Shown here one piece after another: positions 42,337-52,093 of a stretch of 64,000 nucleotides of DNA. Where the stretch lies: contig NZ_JAFFPR010000027.1 in assembly GCF_016918735.1 (NCBI RefSeq), positions 1-64,000 on the forward strand, in the 5' to 3' direction. The notes below the pieces were generated by a model, which was not told where the DNA came from, made no database searches, and was given only the letters and a program-made list of their open reading frames with translations. How positions within the stretch are numbered: the stretch's first letter is position 1; the number at the start of each line of letters is the position of its first letter. This DNA comes from Leptospira abararensis. Lineage in GTDB: Bacteria > Spirochaetota > Leptospiria > Leptospirales > Leptospiraceae. The translations under genes and the position numbers were made by a program.

Positions 42337-43878
42337 TTACGACCCAAAGGCAGCGGCAAGTCCTTCTTTTAATTTTTGCCTACCTAATTCTGCCGATTTT
42401 GGCAGGGTTAGGTCATCAATCAGTTTTAATAAAAAAACTTCATCTACCAATTTCCCCTCTAAGACCTTCCCGATCATTCCCGCCACTACCGCTAAAGTCT
42501 GCTCGATCGTAAAATATCCTTCCGCTTCTAAAAGCAAAGCCATACCCATCGCACCTTCCGTTCCATAAAATGCCTGTTTGGTTGCAAATAGAGAATCATA
42601 CATCCCAGCCGGTAACGCATCTTTTACTTTTTCTCGCATATCCAATTCACTTGGTCCGTGGCCAGTTCTATTGATGATGCTGAGTGTTACTGGATTTACG
42701 GTTCCGTGAATTCTATGAATTTCTTCCCCAAGGAGTCGGATTTTTTTGGCAGAATCCCTTGTAATCGCATCTCGACCAAGAAAATTCAATTTGTATAAAT
42801 ACTCTTCTAACTCGTCCCCAGTGAGTTTTCCCATACAGATAATTTGGTAGAGAGTAAAAATCATATAATCTGATTCCGTATTGTCACCAAGAAGGATTTC
42901 TTTGGATTCTGTGGGAAGATACACTCTATCATAGAGAAGAATCGAAAGTTTATAAGACATTTGATCAAAAAGACTTTGGTAAGAGGCTCCTAGGAATTTT
43001 TTTGTCCGCGACCAAGCCGGTTTGAATCCATTCTGTAAAAATTCGATAGGGTTAAAAATAGTTCCGATGACTTTATCGAAGACTCCTTTAATCGTACCTT
43101 CTAAATACTTTAAATGTAAGGATTCAATTTGGATATTGTCCTTCGCAATCGTGGCAAGCATGGTGCGGCGAAAGAAGTGGGGACTTGCGGAAATAAAAGC
43201 TAAGGGTGCATTGGATAAAGAAGTCCTAAGTTCCCGGTATAATTCAGGCATCCCTGGAAGCGCCTGTTTTTGGTTAGGTGTTTCGAAGACTGCAGTGAAC
43301 TTTCCTTTTCCCGAATGAATGTCTGTAGCCAAATAGGTTTGGTCAATGTCGGAGGTGACAACCATTCCTTTGTAATCTTCTGCAAGGATTCTAAGTTTTC
43401 CCTTACCTACAATAGTTGTTTTTCCTAAAATCGAATCTTCTGTGGTATTCAAATGTGCCAAGTCTTTGGAATATTGGCGAAAACTATCCAATCCTTCTAA
43501 GATCACTTGGAAATCATGGGATCCAACGGGTAGTTTGTCGCGAATTTCGCAGGAAAAAAATCCATCTTCATCAGCTTTGATTTTTCCTGAAGTGTAGATT
43601 TTATTTCCACTGGCATCATACACTTCCAATTTCAGAACAGGCTTTCTAACCGGAGCCAGAGAAAAATCGAGAAAGGGAGTGATTTTTGTTTCTTCCCCAA
43701 TAAAAAGTCCTGTCACTAAATCCCATAAACCTTCTGCCTTCATCAGGTCTGTAATTCCCACATCTACTACTTGTCCTCGGACATAAGAGCGCCTTTCTCT
43801 CCCTAAAGATCCTCCGCAGACTGCAATTCTTTTTATATCGGTAATGATTGGTTGTGTGGTATTTGGTTCTTGGGACAT
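42337..43878 (-). CDS. App1-like phosphatase-domain protein (DUF2183)
   Basis: A 513-residue protein. After an N-terminal beta-rich region (about 1-165) comes VVTSDIDQTYLATD with D177 and D179 as a HAD-like DxDxT motif, then FISASPHFFRR, and later LLGDNTESDYMIFTLY, the three marks of the phosphatidate phosphatase APP1 catalytic domain. In yeast App1 acts on phosphatidate; bacterial roles are poorly known. The C-terminal 130 residues are helical with no motif I recognise. It is convergent with the acyltransferase gene, 34 bases away. Confidence 0.75.
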   Translation of the reverse strand: MSQEPNTTQPIITDIKRIAVCGGSLGRERRSYVRGQVVDVGITDLMKAEGLWDLVTGLFIGEETKITPFLDFSLAPVRKPVLKLEVYDASGNKIYTSGKIKADEDGFFSCEIRDKLPVGSHDFQVILEGLDSFRQYSKDLAHLNTTEDSILGKTTIVGKGKLRILAEDYKGMVVTSDIDQTYLATDIHSGKGKFTAVFETPNQKQALPGMPELYRELRTSLSNAPLAFISASPHFFRRTMLATIAKDNIQIESLHLKYLEGTIKGVFDKVIGTIFNPIEFLQNGFKPAWSRTKKFLGASYQSLFDQMSYKLSILLYDRVYLPTESKEILLGDNTESDYMIFTLYQIICMGKLTGDELEEYLYKLNFLGRDAITRDSAKKIRLLGEEIHRIHGTVNPVTLSIINRTGHGPSELDMREKVKDALPAGMYDSLFATKQAFYGTEGAMGMALLLEAEGYFTIEQTLAVVAGMIGKVLEGKLVDEVFLLKLIDDLTLPKSAELGRQKLKEGLAAAFGS

Positions 43879-43931
43879 AGATTTTATGCCCTATAGCGTC
43901 TAAGAAAACAAGGAGCCGTCTATTCCTTTTT

Positions 43932-45704
43932 ATGGTTTCACTACGATCCACCAATGATTTTGTCCGACTTTTGCAAAAGGAAGGGGAACTGCATGTAGTT
44001 TCCGAACCTGTGGATCCGTATTTGGAACTGGCAGAGATCCAAAGGCGTGTGGTTGCTAAAAAAGGCCCGGCCCTTTTGTTTACCAATGTCAAAGGAACCA
44101 AGTTTCCGGTGGCCACGAATCTTTATGGATCTGAAAAAAGAATCCATCTAGCTTTCGGACCAAAACCCATGGCGACCATCCAGCGTCTTGCCAAACTAGC
44201 TAAGGAAATTTTCCCTCCAAGGTTTTCCAAACTTTGGAAGGAACGTTCCCTTGGACTTTTGCCCTTCCAAGTGGGTTTAAAACAGGTGAGAAGGGCTCCT
44301 GTTCTCTCTGGTAGTGTTTTATCTACAAATGACTTACCGCAGGTGGTTTCTTGGCCGAAAGATGGAGGAGCCTTTGTGACTCTTCCTTTAGTTTATACCC
44401 AACATCTCGAATCGGGTAATGGAAATCTAGGAATGTACCGGGTGCAACTTTTTGGCGACAAAACCGTAGGCATGCACATCCAAATCCATAGAGGAGGAGG
44501 ATTCCATTATTATGAGGCGGAAAAAAAAGGCCAGGCACTTCCAGCTCATGTTTACATCGGTGGCCCTCCCGCTCTCACCATTGCTGCGGTTGCTCCTCTT
44601 CCAGAAGAAATTCCCGAACTTGTATTTGCCTCCTTTTTAATGGGAGAAAAACTTCGGATGACAAAAGACAAAGCTGTTTCGCCATACCCCATCGTGGCCG
44701 ATGCTGACTTTGCTCTCATCGGAACCATTCCTCCTTACTCAAGAAAACCAGAAGGTCCTTTTGGAGACCATTACGGATACTATTCCTTGTTACACGACTA
44801 TCCTTATTTGGATTTAACCCATATCCGACACAGAAAGGATGCGATTTGGGCGGCGACTGTAGTGGGAAGGCCTCCCCAAGAAGACCACTATATCGCTGAG
44901 TTTTTACAAGATTTATTATCTCCTATGTTTCCGCTCGTGATGCCACAGGTTCTTGGTGTATGGGCCTATGAAGAATCAGGTGTCCATTCTCTGGCAGCCG
45001 CTATCGTAAAAGAACGGTATTTCCGTGAAGCCTTTATGGGTGCCCTTCGCATTCTCGGAGAAGGGCAGTTGTCTCTAACCAAGTGTTTACTTGTGACAAA
45101 TGAAACGGTGAATCTCAAAAACTTTTCGGAAACTTTCCGAGTCATTACCGAAAGATGTGATCCAAGAACTGATTTTTTTATCTTTAGTCATATTAGCCAA
45201 GATACTTTGGATTATACCAGTGGCACGGTGAACAAAGGAAGTAAGATGTTATGGATGGGAATTACAGAATCCAATGCACCATTGAAATATCCAAACCTGC
45301 CAAAGGAATTTTCTGAAAATTTTAAAGACAATCGGTTCCAAAATCCGAAAGTGTTTTTGCCGGGAGTCCTTGTGGTGAAAGGATCGGCCTATGCCAAAGA
45401 CGATGGGCTTGCCGAACGATTACTTAAGGAAAATCTCGGACGTTTCCATTATGTATTTCTTGTGGATGACGCAGAAGATGCCGTTAGAACTGATTCTGAT
45501 TTTATTTGGACTATGTTTACACGGATGGAACCGGCTTCCGATGTTTATGCAAGAACAGAAACAAAACACAACCATATCTCCTACGAAGTTCCGATTGTGT
45601 TTGATTGCCGGATGAAACCTTGGATTCCGGAAGTTCTTGTTCCACTTCCCGAAACGGTAAAACAAGTGGATGAAAATTTCGGAAAGATGATCGACTTAAT
45701 TTGA
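43932..45704 (+). CDS. UbiD family decarboxylase
   Basis: A 590-residue protein of the UbiD/3-polyprenyl-4-hydroxybenzoate decarboxylase family, which uses prenylated FMN. Marks are LVTNVKG-like LLFTNVKGTKFPVATNLYGS near the N-terminus, NLGMYRVQLFGDKTVGMHIQ (prFMN/metal region), PEGPFGDHYGYYS (with the catalytic Glu region) and DCRMKPWIPEV near the end. It may serve menaquinone synthesis, but no ubiX or other quinone gene is adjacent. It is divergent from the App1-like gene across 53 bases. Confidence 0.87.
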   Translation: MVSLRSTNDFVRLLQKEGELHVVSEPVDPYLELAEIQRRVVAKKGPALLFTNVKGTKFPVATNLYGSEKRIHLAFGPKPMATIQRLAKLAKEIFPPRFSKLWKERSLGLLPFQVGLKQVRRAPVLSGSVLSTNDLPQVVSWPKDGGAFVTLPLVYTQHLESGNGNLGMYRVQLFGDKTVGMHIQIHRGGGFHYYEAEKKGQALPAHVYIGGPPALTIAAVAPLPEEIPELVFASFLMGEKLRMTKDKAVSPYPIVADADFALIGTIPPYSRKPEGPFGDHYGYYSLLHDYPYLDLTHIRHRKDAIWAATVVGRPPQEDHYIAEFLQDLLSPMFPLVMPQVLGVWAYEESGVHSLAAAIVKERYFREAFMGALRILGEGQLSLTKCLLVTNETVNLKNFSETFRVITERCDPRTDFFIFSHISQDTLDYTSGTVNKGSKMLWMGITESNAPLKYPNLPKEFSENFKDNRFQNPKVFLPGVLVVKGSAYAKDDGLAERLLKENLGRFHYVFLVDDAEDAVRTDSDFIWTMFTRMEPASDVYARTETKHNHISYEVPIVFDCRMKPWIPEVLVPLPETVKQVDENFGKMIDLI

Positions 45705-45707
45705 TTT

Positions 45708-45726
45708 GCCTTGAATGAATCAAGGC
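45708..45726 (+). terminator. Hairpin after the UbiD-family gene
   Basis: A perfect 7-base inverted repeat, GCCTTGA and TCAAGGC around a 5-base loop, begins 3 bases after the stop. It lacks an immediate T-run (a T7 lies about 25 bases further), so it may be a weak terminator or RNA-stabilising end. Confidence 0.3.
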
Positions 45727-45815
45727 CGAATCTCAGAGAGTTCAGGTCAGATTTTTTTCTTTGTAGAAAAAGTTTATAGAAAGAAACCTTAGATAGAAAA
45801 AACTAAAACGAATAC

Positions 45816-46787
45816 ATGGCAAAAAAACTTACTTTAGTCACTGGCGGAGCAGGCCTCATTGGTTCGCAAATCATAGAAGACCTCAATCATAATGGAAATA
45901 CCGATATCTTGGTCGTGGATCATCTAGGAACCACGGAAAAATGGAAAAATTTGCAACGAAACTTTTTCCAAGATTATTACGAGAAAGACCAATTTGAATC
46001 CATATTGGATTCAGGAAATTCCGTCTTAAATGAAATTTCTGAAATTTACCATTTGGGTGCTTGTTCTGCCACAACCGAAAAAGATGCCACCTATCTGATG
46101 CAGAATAACTTTCATTATACGAAAAAACTAGCTGAGTTTGCTGTGTCAAAAAATATTCCCTTTCTTTATGCCTCCAGTGCTGCGACATACGGGGAAGGAG
46201 AATTTGGATACAATGACAAATCTCCTATCGAAAATCTAAAACCACTCAATATGTATGGATATTCCAAACAACTTTTTGATTTGTATGCAAAAAGAATGGG
46301 GATCGCAGATAAACTCATCGGACTTAAATACTTCAATGTCTTTGGTTATGGGGAAGCGCATAAGGGAGAGATGCGTAGCCTTGTCCTAAAAGGGTATGAA
46401 CAAATTCGTGACACAGGGAAATTAAAATTATTCAAATCCTATAAACCTGAATACAAAGATGGAGAACAAAAAAGAGATTTTCTCTACGTAAAGGATGCCA
46501 GTAAAATCAGTATTTATCTTTGCAGTGAACGAAAATACGGATTGTACAATGTGGGCAGGGGAGTTGCTGAAACTTGGAATGAACTTGCGAACGCTTTGTT
46601 CATGGCGATGAACAAAACGGTCAATATCGAATATGTTGAGATGCCGGAATCGTTAAAAGGGAAATACCAATACTACACTTGTGCAGAGATGGATAAGATA
46701 AACCAAACGGGTTATCCCTTTGGTTATTCTAACCTCCGGGACGCTGTTGCAGAGTATGTTCGTTTCTTATTAGAAGAAGAGAACTAG
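45816..46787 (+). CDS. hldD: ADP-L-glycero-D-manno-heptose 6-epimerase
   Basis: A 323-residue extended SDR with the specific HldD (RfaD) marks: VTGGAGLIGSQII at the N-terminus, HLGACSATTEKDATYLM, YASSAATYGEGEFGY, MYGYSKQLFDLYAKR (YxxxK), and GLKYFNVFGYGE plus KGEMRS. It epimerises ADP-heptose for the LPS inner core in the cytoplasm. It is separated from the O-antigen genes and ends 3 bases before the convergent regulator gene. Family length is about 310-330, so it is complete. Confidence 0.94.
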   Translation: MAKKLTLVTGGAGLIGSQIIEDLNHNGNTDILVVDHLGTTEKWKNLQRNFFQDYYEKDQFESILDSGNSVLNEISEIYHLGACSATTEKDATYLMQNNFHYTKKLAEFAVSKNIPFLYASSAATYGEGEFGYNDKSPIENLKPLNMYGYSKQLFDLYAKRMGIADKLIGLKYFNVFGYGEAHKGEMRSLVLKGYEQIRDTGKLKLFKSYKPEYKDGEQKRDFLYVKDASKISIYLCSERKYGLYNVGRGVAETWNELANALFMAMNKTVNIEYVEMPESLKGKYQYYTCAEMDKINQTGYPFGYSNLRDAVAEYVRFLLEEEN

Positions 46788-46790
46788 TGT

Positions 46791-47090
46791 TTACTTTTTA
46801 TACACTTTGACGATAGTTTGGATGAGTTCTTTAAACTTTGGGTCTTTCAAACTGTAAAATACTTGGTTCGAAGACTTACGTGATTCTAAGATTCCATTGT
46901 TTTTCATCTTACTTAAGTGTTGGGAAGCTGCTGATTGGCTAGTACCAAGTAATTCTACGAGTTGGCCGACAGTTTTTTCTTCTTTTGCTAGGGTGTATAA
47001 AATCAATAAACGAATAGGGTGCGCGATACCTTGTATCCCTTTAATGGCTTGTTCCAATTGTTGTTTAGATAGTTCTGTTTTTATTTTCAT
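46791..47090 (-). CDS. ArsR-family transcriptional regulator
   Basis: A 99-residue winged-helix protein: HPIRLLILYTLAKEEKTVGQLVELLG then TSQSAASQHLSKMKNNGILESRK (recognition helix) and QVFYSLKDPKF (wing). There is no Cys pair typical of metal-sensing ArsR proteins (no Cys at all in the chain), so it likely answers to another signal or is autoregulated. Target genes are not evident; a TATA-flanked imperfect repeat about 20-50 bases upstream could be its operator. Confidence 0.87.
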   Translation of the reverse strand: MKIKTELSKQQLEQAIKGIQGIAHPIRLLILYTLAKEEKTVGQLVELLGTSQSAASQHLSKMKNNGILESRKSSNQVFYSLKDPKFKELIQTIVKVYKK

Positions 47091-47200
47091 CGGTAAGGAT
47101 TCCGTTATATCCTTATGACGAATGTATACTGAATTTACCTACGAAATTTTTTTCCTTTGTAAAAAAAATGACAATGGAATTGAAATAAATTGTGAATGCC

Positions 47201-47218
47201 CTCGGTGCGAACCGAGGA
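47201..47218 (-). terminator. Hairpin downstream of the FabG-like gene
   Basis: CCTCGGT and ACCGAGG form a perfect 7-base stem with a 4-base loop, 16 bases beyond the stop of the - strand SDR gene, extendable by a T-G and a G-C pair. No T-run follows on the - strand, so termination there is possible but not strong. Confidence 0.35.
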
Positions 47219-47234
47219 CGATCGTTAATCAAAG

Positions 47235-48002
47235 TTAGATTCGGACCCCACCAGAAATTTCTAAAACAACACCGGTGACTAAATCATTGGAGATGATAAA
47301 CTCAGCAGTGGATGCAATTTCATCTGGTTCTCCAAGTCTTCCCACAGGTATGATGGACTTCCATTTTTCTAAAGCTTCTGGGTTCATATCCTTTAGAACC
47401 ATTTCCGTTCCTATAAAGCCGGGAGCAATCCCTGCCACTCTGATTCCAAATTTCGCAAGTTCTTTGGACCAAGTTACAGTCATGGCCGCAACACCAGCTT
47501 TGGCAGCACTGTAATTGGTTTGGCCTGAGTTTCCGTGCATGGCGATGGAGGCAATGGGGATGATGACCCCTTTTTTTTGTTCTACCATCTTCGTAGCCGC
47601 TTCTCTCGCAGTTAAAAACACTCCTGTCAAATTGACATCAATGACTGATTGCCATTGGTCAATTCCCATCTTTCCTTTTACTTTTCCGGTTTCTTTGTCC
47701 ACACGAATGAGTAAGCCGTCTCGTAAAATTCCCGCATTCAAAATGGCAACATCGAGACTTCCTTGGAAAGCGGCCGCTTCGTCCATAAGACGAATGCTGT
47801 CTTCTTCTTTGGCGACATTGGCAACAACCCCGATGGTTTTGATTCCTTCTTTTTGGAAGAGGGCGACGGTTTCGTCCAATTTGTCTTTTTGAATGTCAGA
47901 GAGAATGATATTGGCTCCAGACTTACCTAAGCGGTAGGCCATTGCCTTTCCGAGTCCACCGGCAGATCCGGTGACGAGAATGTTTGCACCTTTTAATTCC
48001 AT
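47235..48002 (-). CDS. SDR family oxidoreductase, FabG-like
   Basis: A 255-residue classical [21 protein letters not shown] (cofactor loop), ILSDIQKDK (acidic Asp, favouring NAD), [30 protein letters not shown] (Ser, then YxxxK), PGFIGTEM, and [13 protein letters not shown]. It matches 3-oxoacyl-ACP reductase-like enzymes. A dedicated role in fatty-acid synthesis cannot be claimed, since no fab cluster is nearby. It lies 58 bases after the GHKL gene on the same strand. Confidence 0.88.
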   Translation of the reverse strand: MELKGANILVTGSAGGLGKAMAYRLGKSGANIILSDIQKDKLDETVALFQKEGIKTIGVVANVAKEEDSIRLMDEAAAFQGSLDVAILNAGILRDGLLIRVDKETGKVKGKMGIDQWQSVIDVNLTGVFLTAREAATKMVEQKKGVIIPIASIAMHGNSGQTNYSAAKAGVAAMTVTWSKELAKFGIRVAGIAPGFIGTEMVLKDMNPEALEKWKSIIPVGRLGEPDEIASTAEFIISNDLVTGVVLEISGGVRI

Positions 48003-48060
48003 GTCCGCCAGTTTCGAAAATGGCGAACATGAGGTCTATCCAAATAGAAGGTTGATTTTC

Positions 48061-48753
48061 TTAGATTTCTGCAAGTTCCGCACTGCGAAACGACACATAA
48101 TTGTCGTTAAATGGAATTTCTACTCTAGCTACCGTTCTATCTGCATGTGTGATGATGCGGAATAGGTTAGGGTCAACCCCTTCATTTTTGAGTAAAATCA
48201 TAATGAGGGCAATCCCAAGACCAGCCCCTTCCGTGTTGTCCATATTGTCCATATAGAACTCGGCGATGTCGTTATAGTTCATGGACTTTTTCATTTTTTC
48301 CCGCATCCGTGCTTCTTCGGTTTTGATCACGGGGGTGTTGTTTGTGACTTCTACAAGAAGACCATCCAAGCAGTAGTGGAATTTGATTTGGACATAGACA
48401 CCGCGAGCGAGACATCGTTTTCCATATTCGTCCGCCATCTTCTCTGAAAACTTTTTGGAGTAATCTTTGATTCCCTGGAAGTAGTCGTTTTCATCGGTGA
48501 TATCAAGACCCTCGTCTTCAAAGAAAACTCGTTTTTGGTTGGCTTTGATTCCGTTGATGGTGAGTTCCTTTGCGATGGTATACAACATTTCCACAAAGTG
48601 GGTTTGGTTCACTTCAGCGAGGATGTGGGTGATGAGACCTAAGACATACTGTTCCAATTGGCGATTCATCCTCGACGAACGTACTACAATTTTGGATTTT
48701 GCCTTTACCAAATCGGGGATTTGTGTTTCTAATTCTAAAAAGGGTTTCGCCAC
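48061..48753 (-). CDS. GHKL-type ATPase domain protein (histidine kinase-like)
   Basis: A 230-residue soluble protein. LYTIAKELTINGIKANQKR resembles the N-box helix of GHKL ATPases (E, N), VEVTNNTPV the strand next to it, and NTEGAGLGIALIMILLK the G2 glycine box. There is no receiver, sensor or dimerisation His domain, so it may be an anti-sigma or phospho-relay-like factor, or a partner of a separate sensor. It is divergent from the tRNA/secE operon. Confidence 0.65.
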   Translation of the reverse strand: MAKPFLELETQIPDLVKAKSKIVVRSSRMNRQLEQYVLGLITHILAEVNQTHFVEMLYTIAKELTINGIKANQKRVFFEDEGLDITDENDYFQGIKDYSKKFSEKMADEYGKRCLARGVYVQIKFHYCLDGLLVEVTNNTPVIKTEEARMREKMKKSMNYNDIAEFYMDNMDNTEGAGLGIALIMILLKNEGVDPNLFRIITHADRTVARVEIPFNDNYVSFRSAELAEI

Positions 48754-48889
48754 GAATCATTCCTTAAAGCGGGGACTTCTTCCCACATGGTTCTATTATC
48801 GAGCGGGGAAATCCACAACTAAAATCTCAAGGGAAATTCATGGTTTTTCTTGTTTTTTCACCATTTCTATGAAATAAACTCATTTTCCA

Positions 48890-48919
48890 TTGACCAAAGA
48901 GCCTCATTTAAAATAGTGT
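48890..48919 (+). promoter_or_regulatory. Candidate promoter of the tRNA-secE-nusG-rpl operon
   Basis: In the 214-base gap upstream of the tRNAs, TTGACC at 48890-48895 is close to a -35 box; TAGTGT at 48914-48919, 18 bases on, is a weak -10. A TAAAAT at 48909 is better in sequence but only 13 bases away. The position, about 50 bases before tRNA-Thr, is right for the start of this operon. Confidence 0.35.
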
Positions 48920-48965
48920 AAAAAACCTAGCCTCGCTTGGAAACCCGCGCTTGGGTGGGAAACGT

Positions 48966-49039
<74 letters not shown>

Positions 49040-49044
49040 TGTTT

Positions 49045-49118
<74 letters not shown>

Positions 49119-49161
49119 GATACTGCAGAATATATAGAATTAGAGAACAGGACAAGGATCA

Positions 49162-49350
49162 ATGAAAGCTACGAGTTTCATTCAGGAATGTAAAGCAGAA
49201 CTTGAAAAAGTACATTGGCCTACGCGCCAAGAGGTAGTGAGTTCTACCGTTGTCGTCCTAGTTACAGTATTTATTTTTTCCCTATTTTTATCAGCTTCGG
49301 ATTTTGTTTTCCTTAAGCTTTTAAAGTGGTTCTGGGCATTAGGAACATAG
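49162..49350 (+). CDS. secE: Preprotein translocase subunit SecE
   Basis: A 62-residue protein with the short SecE plan: an amphipathic helix [23 protein letters not shown] (the KVxWPT motif) and a single membrane segment [23 protein letters not shown]. It clamps SecY in the translocon. It carries AAGGA upstream of ATG and is followed within ten bases by nusG, the usual order. Confidence 0.95.
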   Translation: MKATSFIQECKAELEKVHWPTRQEVVSSTVVVLVTVFIFSLFLSASDFVFLKLLKWFWALGT

Positions 49351-49358
49351 GTAGGGAC

Positions 49359-49913
49359 GTGGGCGATTCTTTAGATAAAAAATGGTATGTGCTTCAGACT
49401 TATTCCGGTCACGAGAATAAGGTGAAGACAAACATTGAAAAGATGGTCCAACAACAAAAGCTGGAAGACCAAATTTTTGCGGTAAAAATTCCTTCAATGG
49501 AAGTTGCCGAAATGAAAAACGGCAAGAAGAAGGTCACAAAGAAAAAACTCATGCCGGGTTATGTTCTCGTTGAGATGAATATGACCGATGACCTTCGATT
49601 TAAAATCCAGAACTTGCCTTCTGTGTCTACATTTGTAGGCGGAAAAGGAAAAGGTCCGGAGCCACTATCCCTGGATGAGATTAAAAACCTCTTCAGCGAT
49701 GTGGGAAGTGTGGAATCGGAAGAAGTTTCGAGACCACGTTTCCTATTTAAAGTGGGTGAAACATTGAAAATTATAGATGGTCCGTTTGCTAATTTCACAG
49801 GACTTGTGGATGAAATTTTCCCTGATAAGGGAAGGCTCCGCGTTCGTGTAGAAATTTTCGGAAGATCCACTCCTGTAGAGTTGGATTACCTCCAAGTAAA
49901 ATCGGAACAATAG
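49359..49913 (+). CDS. nusG: Transcription termination/antitermination factor NusG
   Basis: About 184 residues: an NGN domain starting KKWYVLQTYSGHENKV, with PGYVLVEMNM, and a KOW domain at the C-terminus (VGETLKIIDGPFANFTGLV and GRLRVRVEIFGR). It binds RNA polymerase and couples it to ribosomes or Rho. I chose GTG 49359 because an AGG lies 7 bases upstream and the length fits the family; an earlier GTG at 49326 would overlap secE by 25 bases. Confidence 0.94.
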   Translation: MGDSLDKKWYVLQTYSGHENKVKTNIEKMVQQQKLEDQIFAVKIPSMEVAEMKNGKKKVTKKKLMPGYVLVEMNMTDDLRFKIQNLPSVSTFVGGKGKGPEPLSLDEIKNLFSDVGSVESEEVSRPRFLFKVGETLKIIDGPFANFTGLVDEIFPDKGRLRVRVEIFGRSTPVELDYLQVKSEQ

Positions 49914-49952
49914 AACTGATAGATTGACTTTTAGTAAGGAACTTGAAACGAG

Positions 49953-50378
49953 ATGGCTGCAAAGAAAGTAGTAAAACAAATTAAACTCCAAGTGGAAGCA
50001 GGGAAAGCAAACCCGGCTCCTCCAGTAGGTCCCGCTCTTGGTCAAGCCGGACTCAATATCATGGAATTTTGTAAACAGTTCAATGAGAGATCAAAAACTC
50101 AAATGGGACTCAAACTTCCAGTGGTCATCACTGTTTATTCCGACAGAAGTTTTACATTCGTCACTAAATCTCCTCCAGCGGCCCTTCTTGTAATGAAGGC
50201 GCTAGGACTTCAGGGTGGATCTGCCACACCACACACTGTAAAAGTGGGAACAATCAAACGAGCTCAACTAGAAGAAATTGCAAAAACGAAGATGGAAGAT
50301 CTCAATGCGAACGATATGGATGCAGCAATCAACATTATTGCTGGGACTTGTCGTTCCATGGGTGTAAACGTCGAGTAA
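49953..50378 (+). CDS. rplK: 50S ribosomal protein L11
   Basis: A 141-residue protein with [40 protein letters not shown] and the C-terminal rRNA-binding part [19 protein letters not shown] and GTCRSMGV. It is full length (E. coli 142). L11 sits at the GTPase-associated centre. It begins the rplK-rplA-rplJ-rplL run. Confidence 0.97.
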   Translation: MAAKKVVKQIKLQVEAGKANPAPPVGPALGQAGLNIMEFCKQFNERSKTQMGLKLPVVITVYSDRSFTFVTKSPPAALLVMKALGLQGGSATPHTVKVGTIKRAQLEEIAKTKMEDLNANDMDAAINIIAGTCRSMGVNVE

Positions 50379-50402
50379 TCATAGGAAACGGGAACTGAAG
50401 TC

Positions 50403-51095
50403 ATGAAACGCGGCAAAAAGTATATCCAACTCAAAGAGAAAGTCGATCGCACAAAGGCTTATACCCTTGGCGATGCAGTCGGTTTGGCAAAAGCTACTAG
50501 TTTTTCCAAATTTGATGGAACATTAGAGATTTCGACTAAAATCAATTATAAATCTCTCCAAAACGTAAGAGGGACAATCTCTCTTCCCCACGGAACTGGT
50601 AAAACAATCAAAGTTTTGGTTTTCTGCAAAGGAGACAAACAAAACGAAGCAAAAGAAGCGGGAGCTGACTTTGTGGGAGATATGGATCTCATTGAAAAAG
50701 TGGCTGGTGGTTGGACTGATTTTGACGCTTGCGTTGCTACTCCTGATATGATGAAGGAAGTAGGAAAACTTGGTCCGGTTTTAGGTCGTAAAGGCCTTAT
50801 GCCGAAACCAAAAGCAGGAACAGTGACCACTGATGTTTCCAAAGCAGTAAAAGAACTAAAAGCCGGCCGAATTGAATACCGCCCTGACAAAGGGGGAGTG
50901 GTTCACTTAGGTGTGGGAAAATGTTCCTTCTCTGACGACAAACTTTCTGATAACATCAATGCAGTAGTGGCAGCACTTATGAAAGACAAACCTTCTGATG
51001 CGAAGGGAGATTATTTGAAGTCTTTCTCAGTTGCGGCAACTATGGGAATCGGCGTGAAAGTCGATGTGAAAGAACTAGTAAACGCGAACATATAA
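50403..51095 (+). CDS. rplA: 50S ribosomal protein L1
   Basis: A 230-residue protein with KFDGTLEISTKINYK, GTISLPHGTGKTIKVLVF, LGPVLGRKGLMPKPKAGTVT (the classical L1 signature) and IEYRPDKGGVVHLGVGK. It binds 23S rRNA at the L1 stalk and in many bacteria represses its own L11-L1 mRNA. Gap to rplK is 24 bases. Confidence 0.97.
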   Translation: MKRGKKYIQLKEKVDRTKAYTLGDAVGLAKATSFSKFDGTLEISTKINYKSLQNVRGTISLPHGTGKTIKVLVFCKGDKQNEAKEAGADFVGDMDLIEKVAGGWTDFDACVATPDMMKEVGKLGPVLGRKGLMPKPKAGTVTTDVSKAVKELKAGRIEYRPDKGGVVHLGVGKCSFSDDKLSDNINAVVAALMKDKPSDAKGDYLKSFSVAATMGIGVKVDVKELVNANI

Positions 51096-51107
51096 CGAGT
51101 AAGAAAA

Positions 51108-51641
51108 ATGGCAAATCCATCTAAAATTGAAGCAGTATCTGAACTTAAGAGTCGTTTAGAAAAACGACCAAACTTTATTTTAGCGTCTTACAGCGGTTTA
51201 ACTGTTGAAGATATGTCTAACCTTCGTGCGAAACTTCGCAAAGAAGGATCGGAAATGAAGGTAATCAAAAACAACCTTTTTCTCCGTGCTTTAAAAGAGT
51301 CTTCTGAACATAAAAACAACTCCATTGATTTTGGGGATGTTTACAAAGGCCCTCTTGCAGCTATTTTCTCTCTGGATGCACTTCCAGCAGTAGCGAAGGT
51401 TTGTAAGGACTTTGCAAAAGATAAGAAGGAACTCGAAATTCGAACCGGCTATATGGACGGGGAAGTTTTGGGTAAATCCGGAGTAGAGGCGATTGCTGGA
51501 CTTCCGTCCAAACAAGAACTTCTTGCGCAAATTGCTCGCGGGGTCAACGCTCCTGCAACACAAATTGCTTCTGGAATCAATCAAATCATGGCATCATTGG
51601 CACGCGCCATCAATGCTGTAGCCGAGAAAAACGGCAATTAG
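51108..51641 (+). CDS. rplJ: 50S ribosomal protein L10
   Basis: A 177-residue protein: [25 protein letters not shown] and [13 protein letters not shown] form the L10 N-terminal rRNA-binding domain; the C-terminal helix [21 protein letters not shown] binds L7/L12 dimers. It lies 12 bases after rplA. Confidence 0.96.
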   Translation: MANPSKIEAVSELKSRLEKRPNFILASYSGLTVEDMSNLRAKLRKEGSEMKVIKNNLFLRALKESSEHKNNSIDFGDVYKGPLAAIFSLDALPAVAKVCKDFAKDKKELEIRTGYMDGEVLGKSGVEAIAGLPSKQELLAQIARGVNAPATQIASGINQIMASLARAINAVAEKNGN

Positions 51642-51676
51642 TAATCATAGTGATTAGTAGGATAAGGAGAATATAG

Positions 51677-52057
51677 ATGTCTGTTGACGCGCTATTAGAA
51701 CAAATTGGAAGTCTTACACTGGTTCAGGCAGCTGATCTAGTGAAAAAGATGGAGGACAAATTCGGGATTTCTGCTGCTGCACCAGTTGCGGTAGCGGCGG
51801 TTGCGGGTGCAGGTGGTCCAGCTGCTGCTGAAGAGCCTGCTACTTTCAATATCATCTTGAAAGCACACGGTGACAAAAAGATCGACGTTATTAAACTCGT
51901 TCGCGAAATCACTGGTCTTGGATTGGCAGATGCGAAAACGCTTGTAGAAGCTGGTGGAAAATCAGTGAAAGAAGGCGTTTCTAAAGACGAAGCTGCTGAT
52001 ATTAAGAAAAAACTCGAAGGTGTTGGGGCTCAAGTAGAAGTTGCTGCTGCCGGTTAA
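51677..52057 (+). CDS. rplL: 50S ribosomal protein L7/L12
   Basis: A 126-residue protein with an N-terminal dimerisation domain ([20 protein letters not shown]), an Ala-rich hinge around residues 33-52, and a factor-binding C-terminal domain with [20 protein letters not shown] and [16 protein letters not shown]. It recruits EF-G, EF-Tu and IF2 to the ribosome. A strong hairpin follows before rpoB. Confidence 0.96.
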   Translation: MSVDALLEQIGSLTLVQAADLVKKMEDKFGISAAAPVAVAAVAGAGGPAAAEEPATFNIILKAHGDKKIDVIKLVREITGLGLADAKTLVEAGGKSVKEGVSKDEAADIKKKLEGVGAQVEVAAAG

Positions 52058-52093
52058 TCGGTTGCCAATTTTTAAACCCAGTCTTCAAAAACT

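Noticed and set aside
42337..45704. Many long open frames opposite to rpoB, rpoC, UbiD and App1-like genes
   Set aside because: They run antisense through genes with clear family motifs, have no recognisable domains and are explained by codon bias of the real genes.
47091..47150. ArsR operator upstream of the regulator gene
   Set aside because: Only an imperfect TATA-flanked repeat is visible; no clear symmetric site, so it is not listed as a feature.
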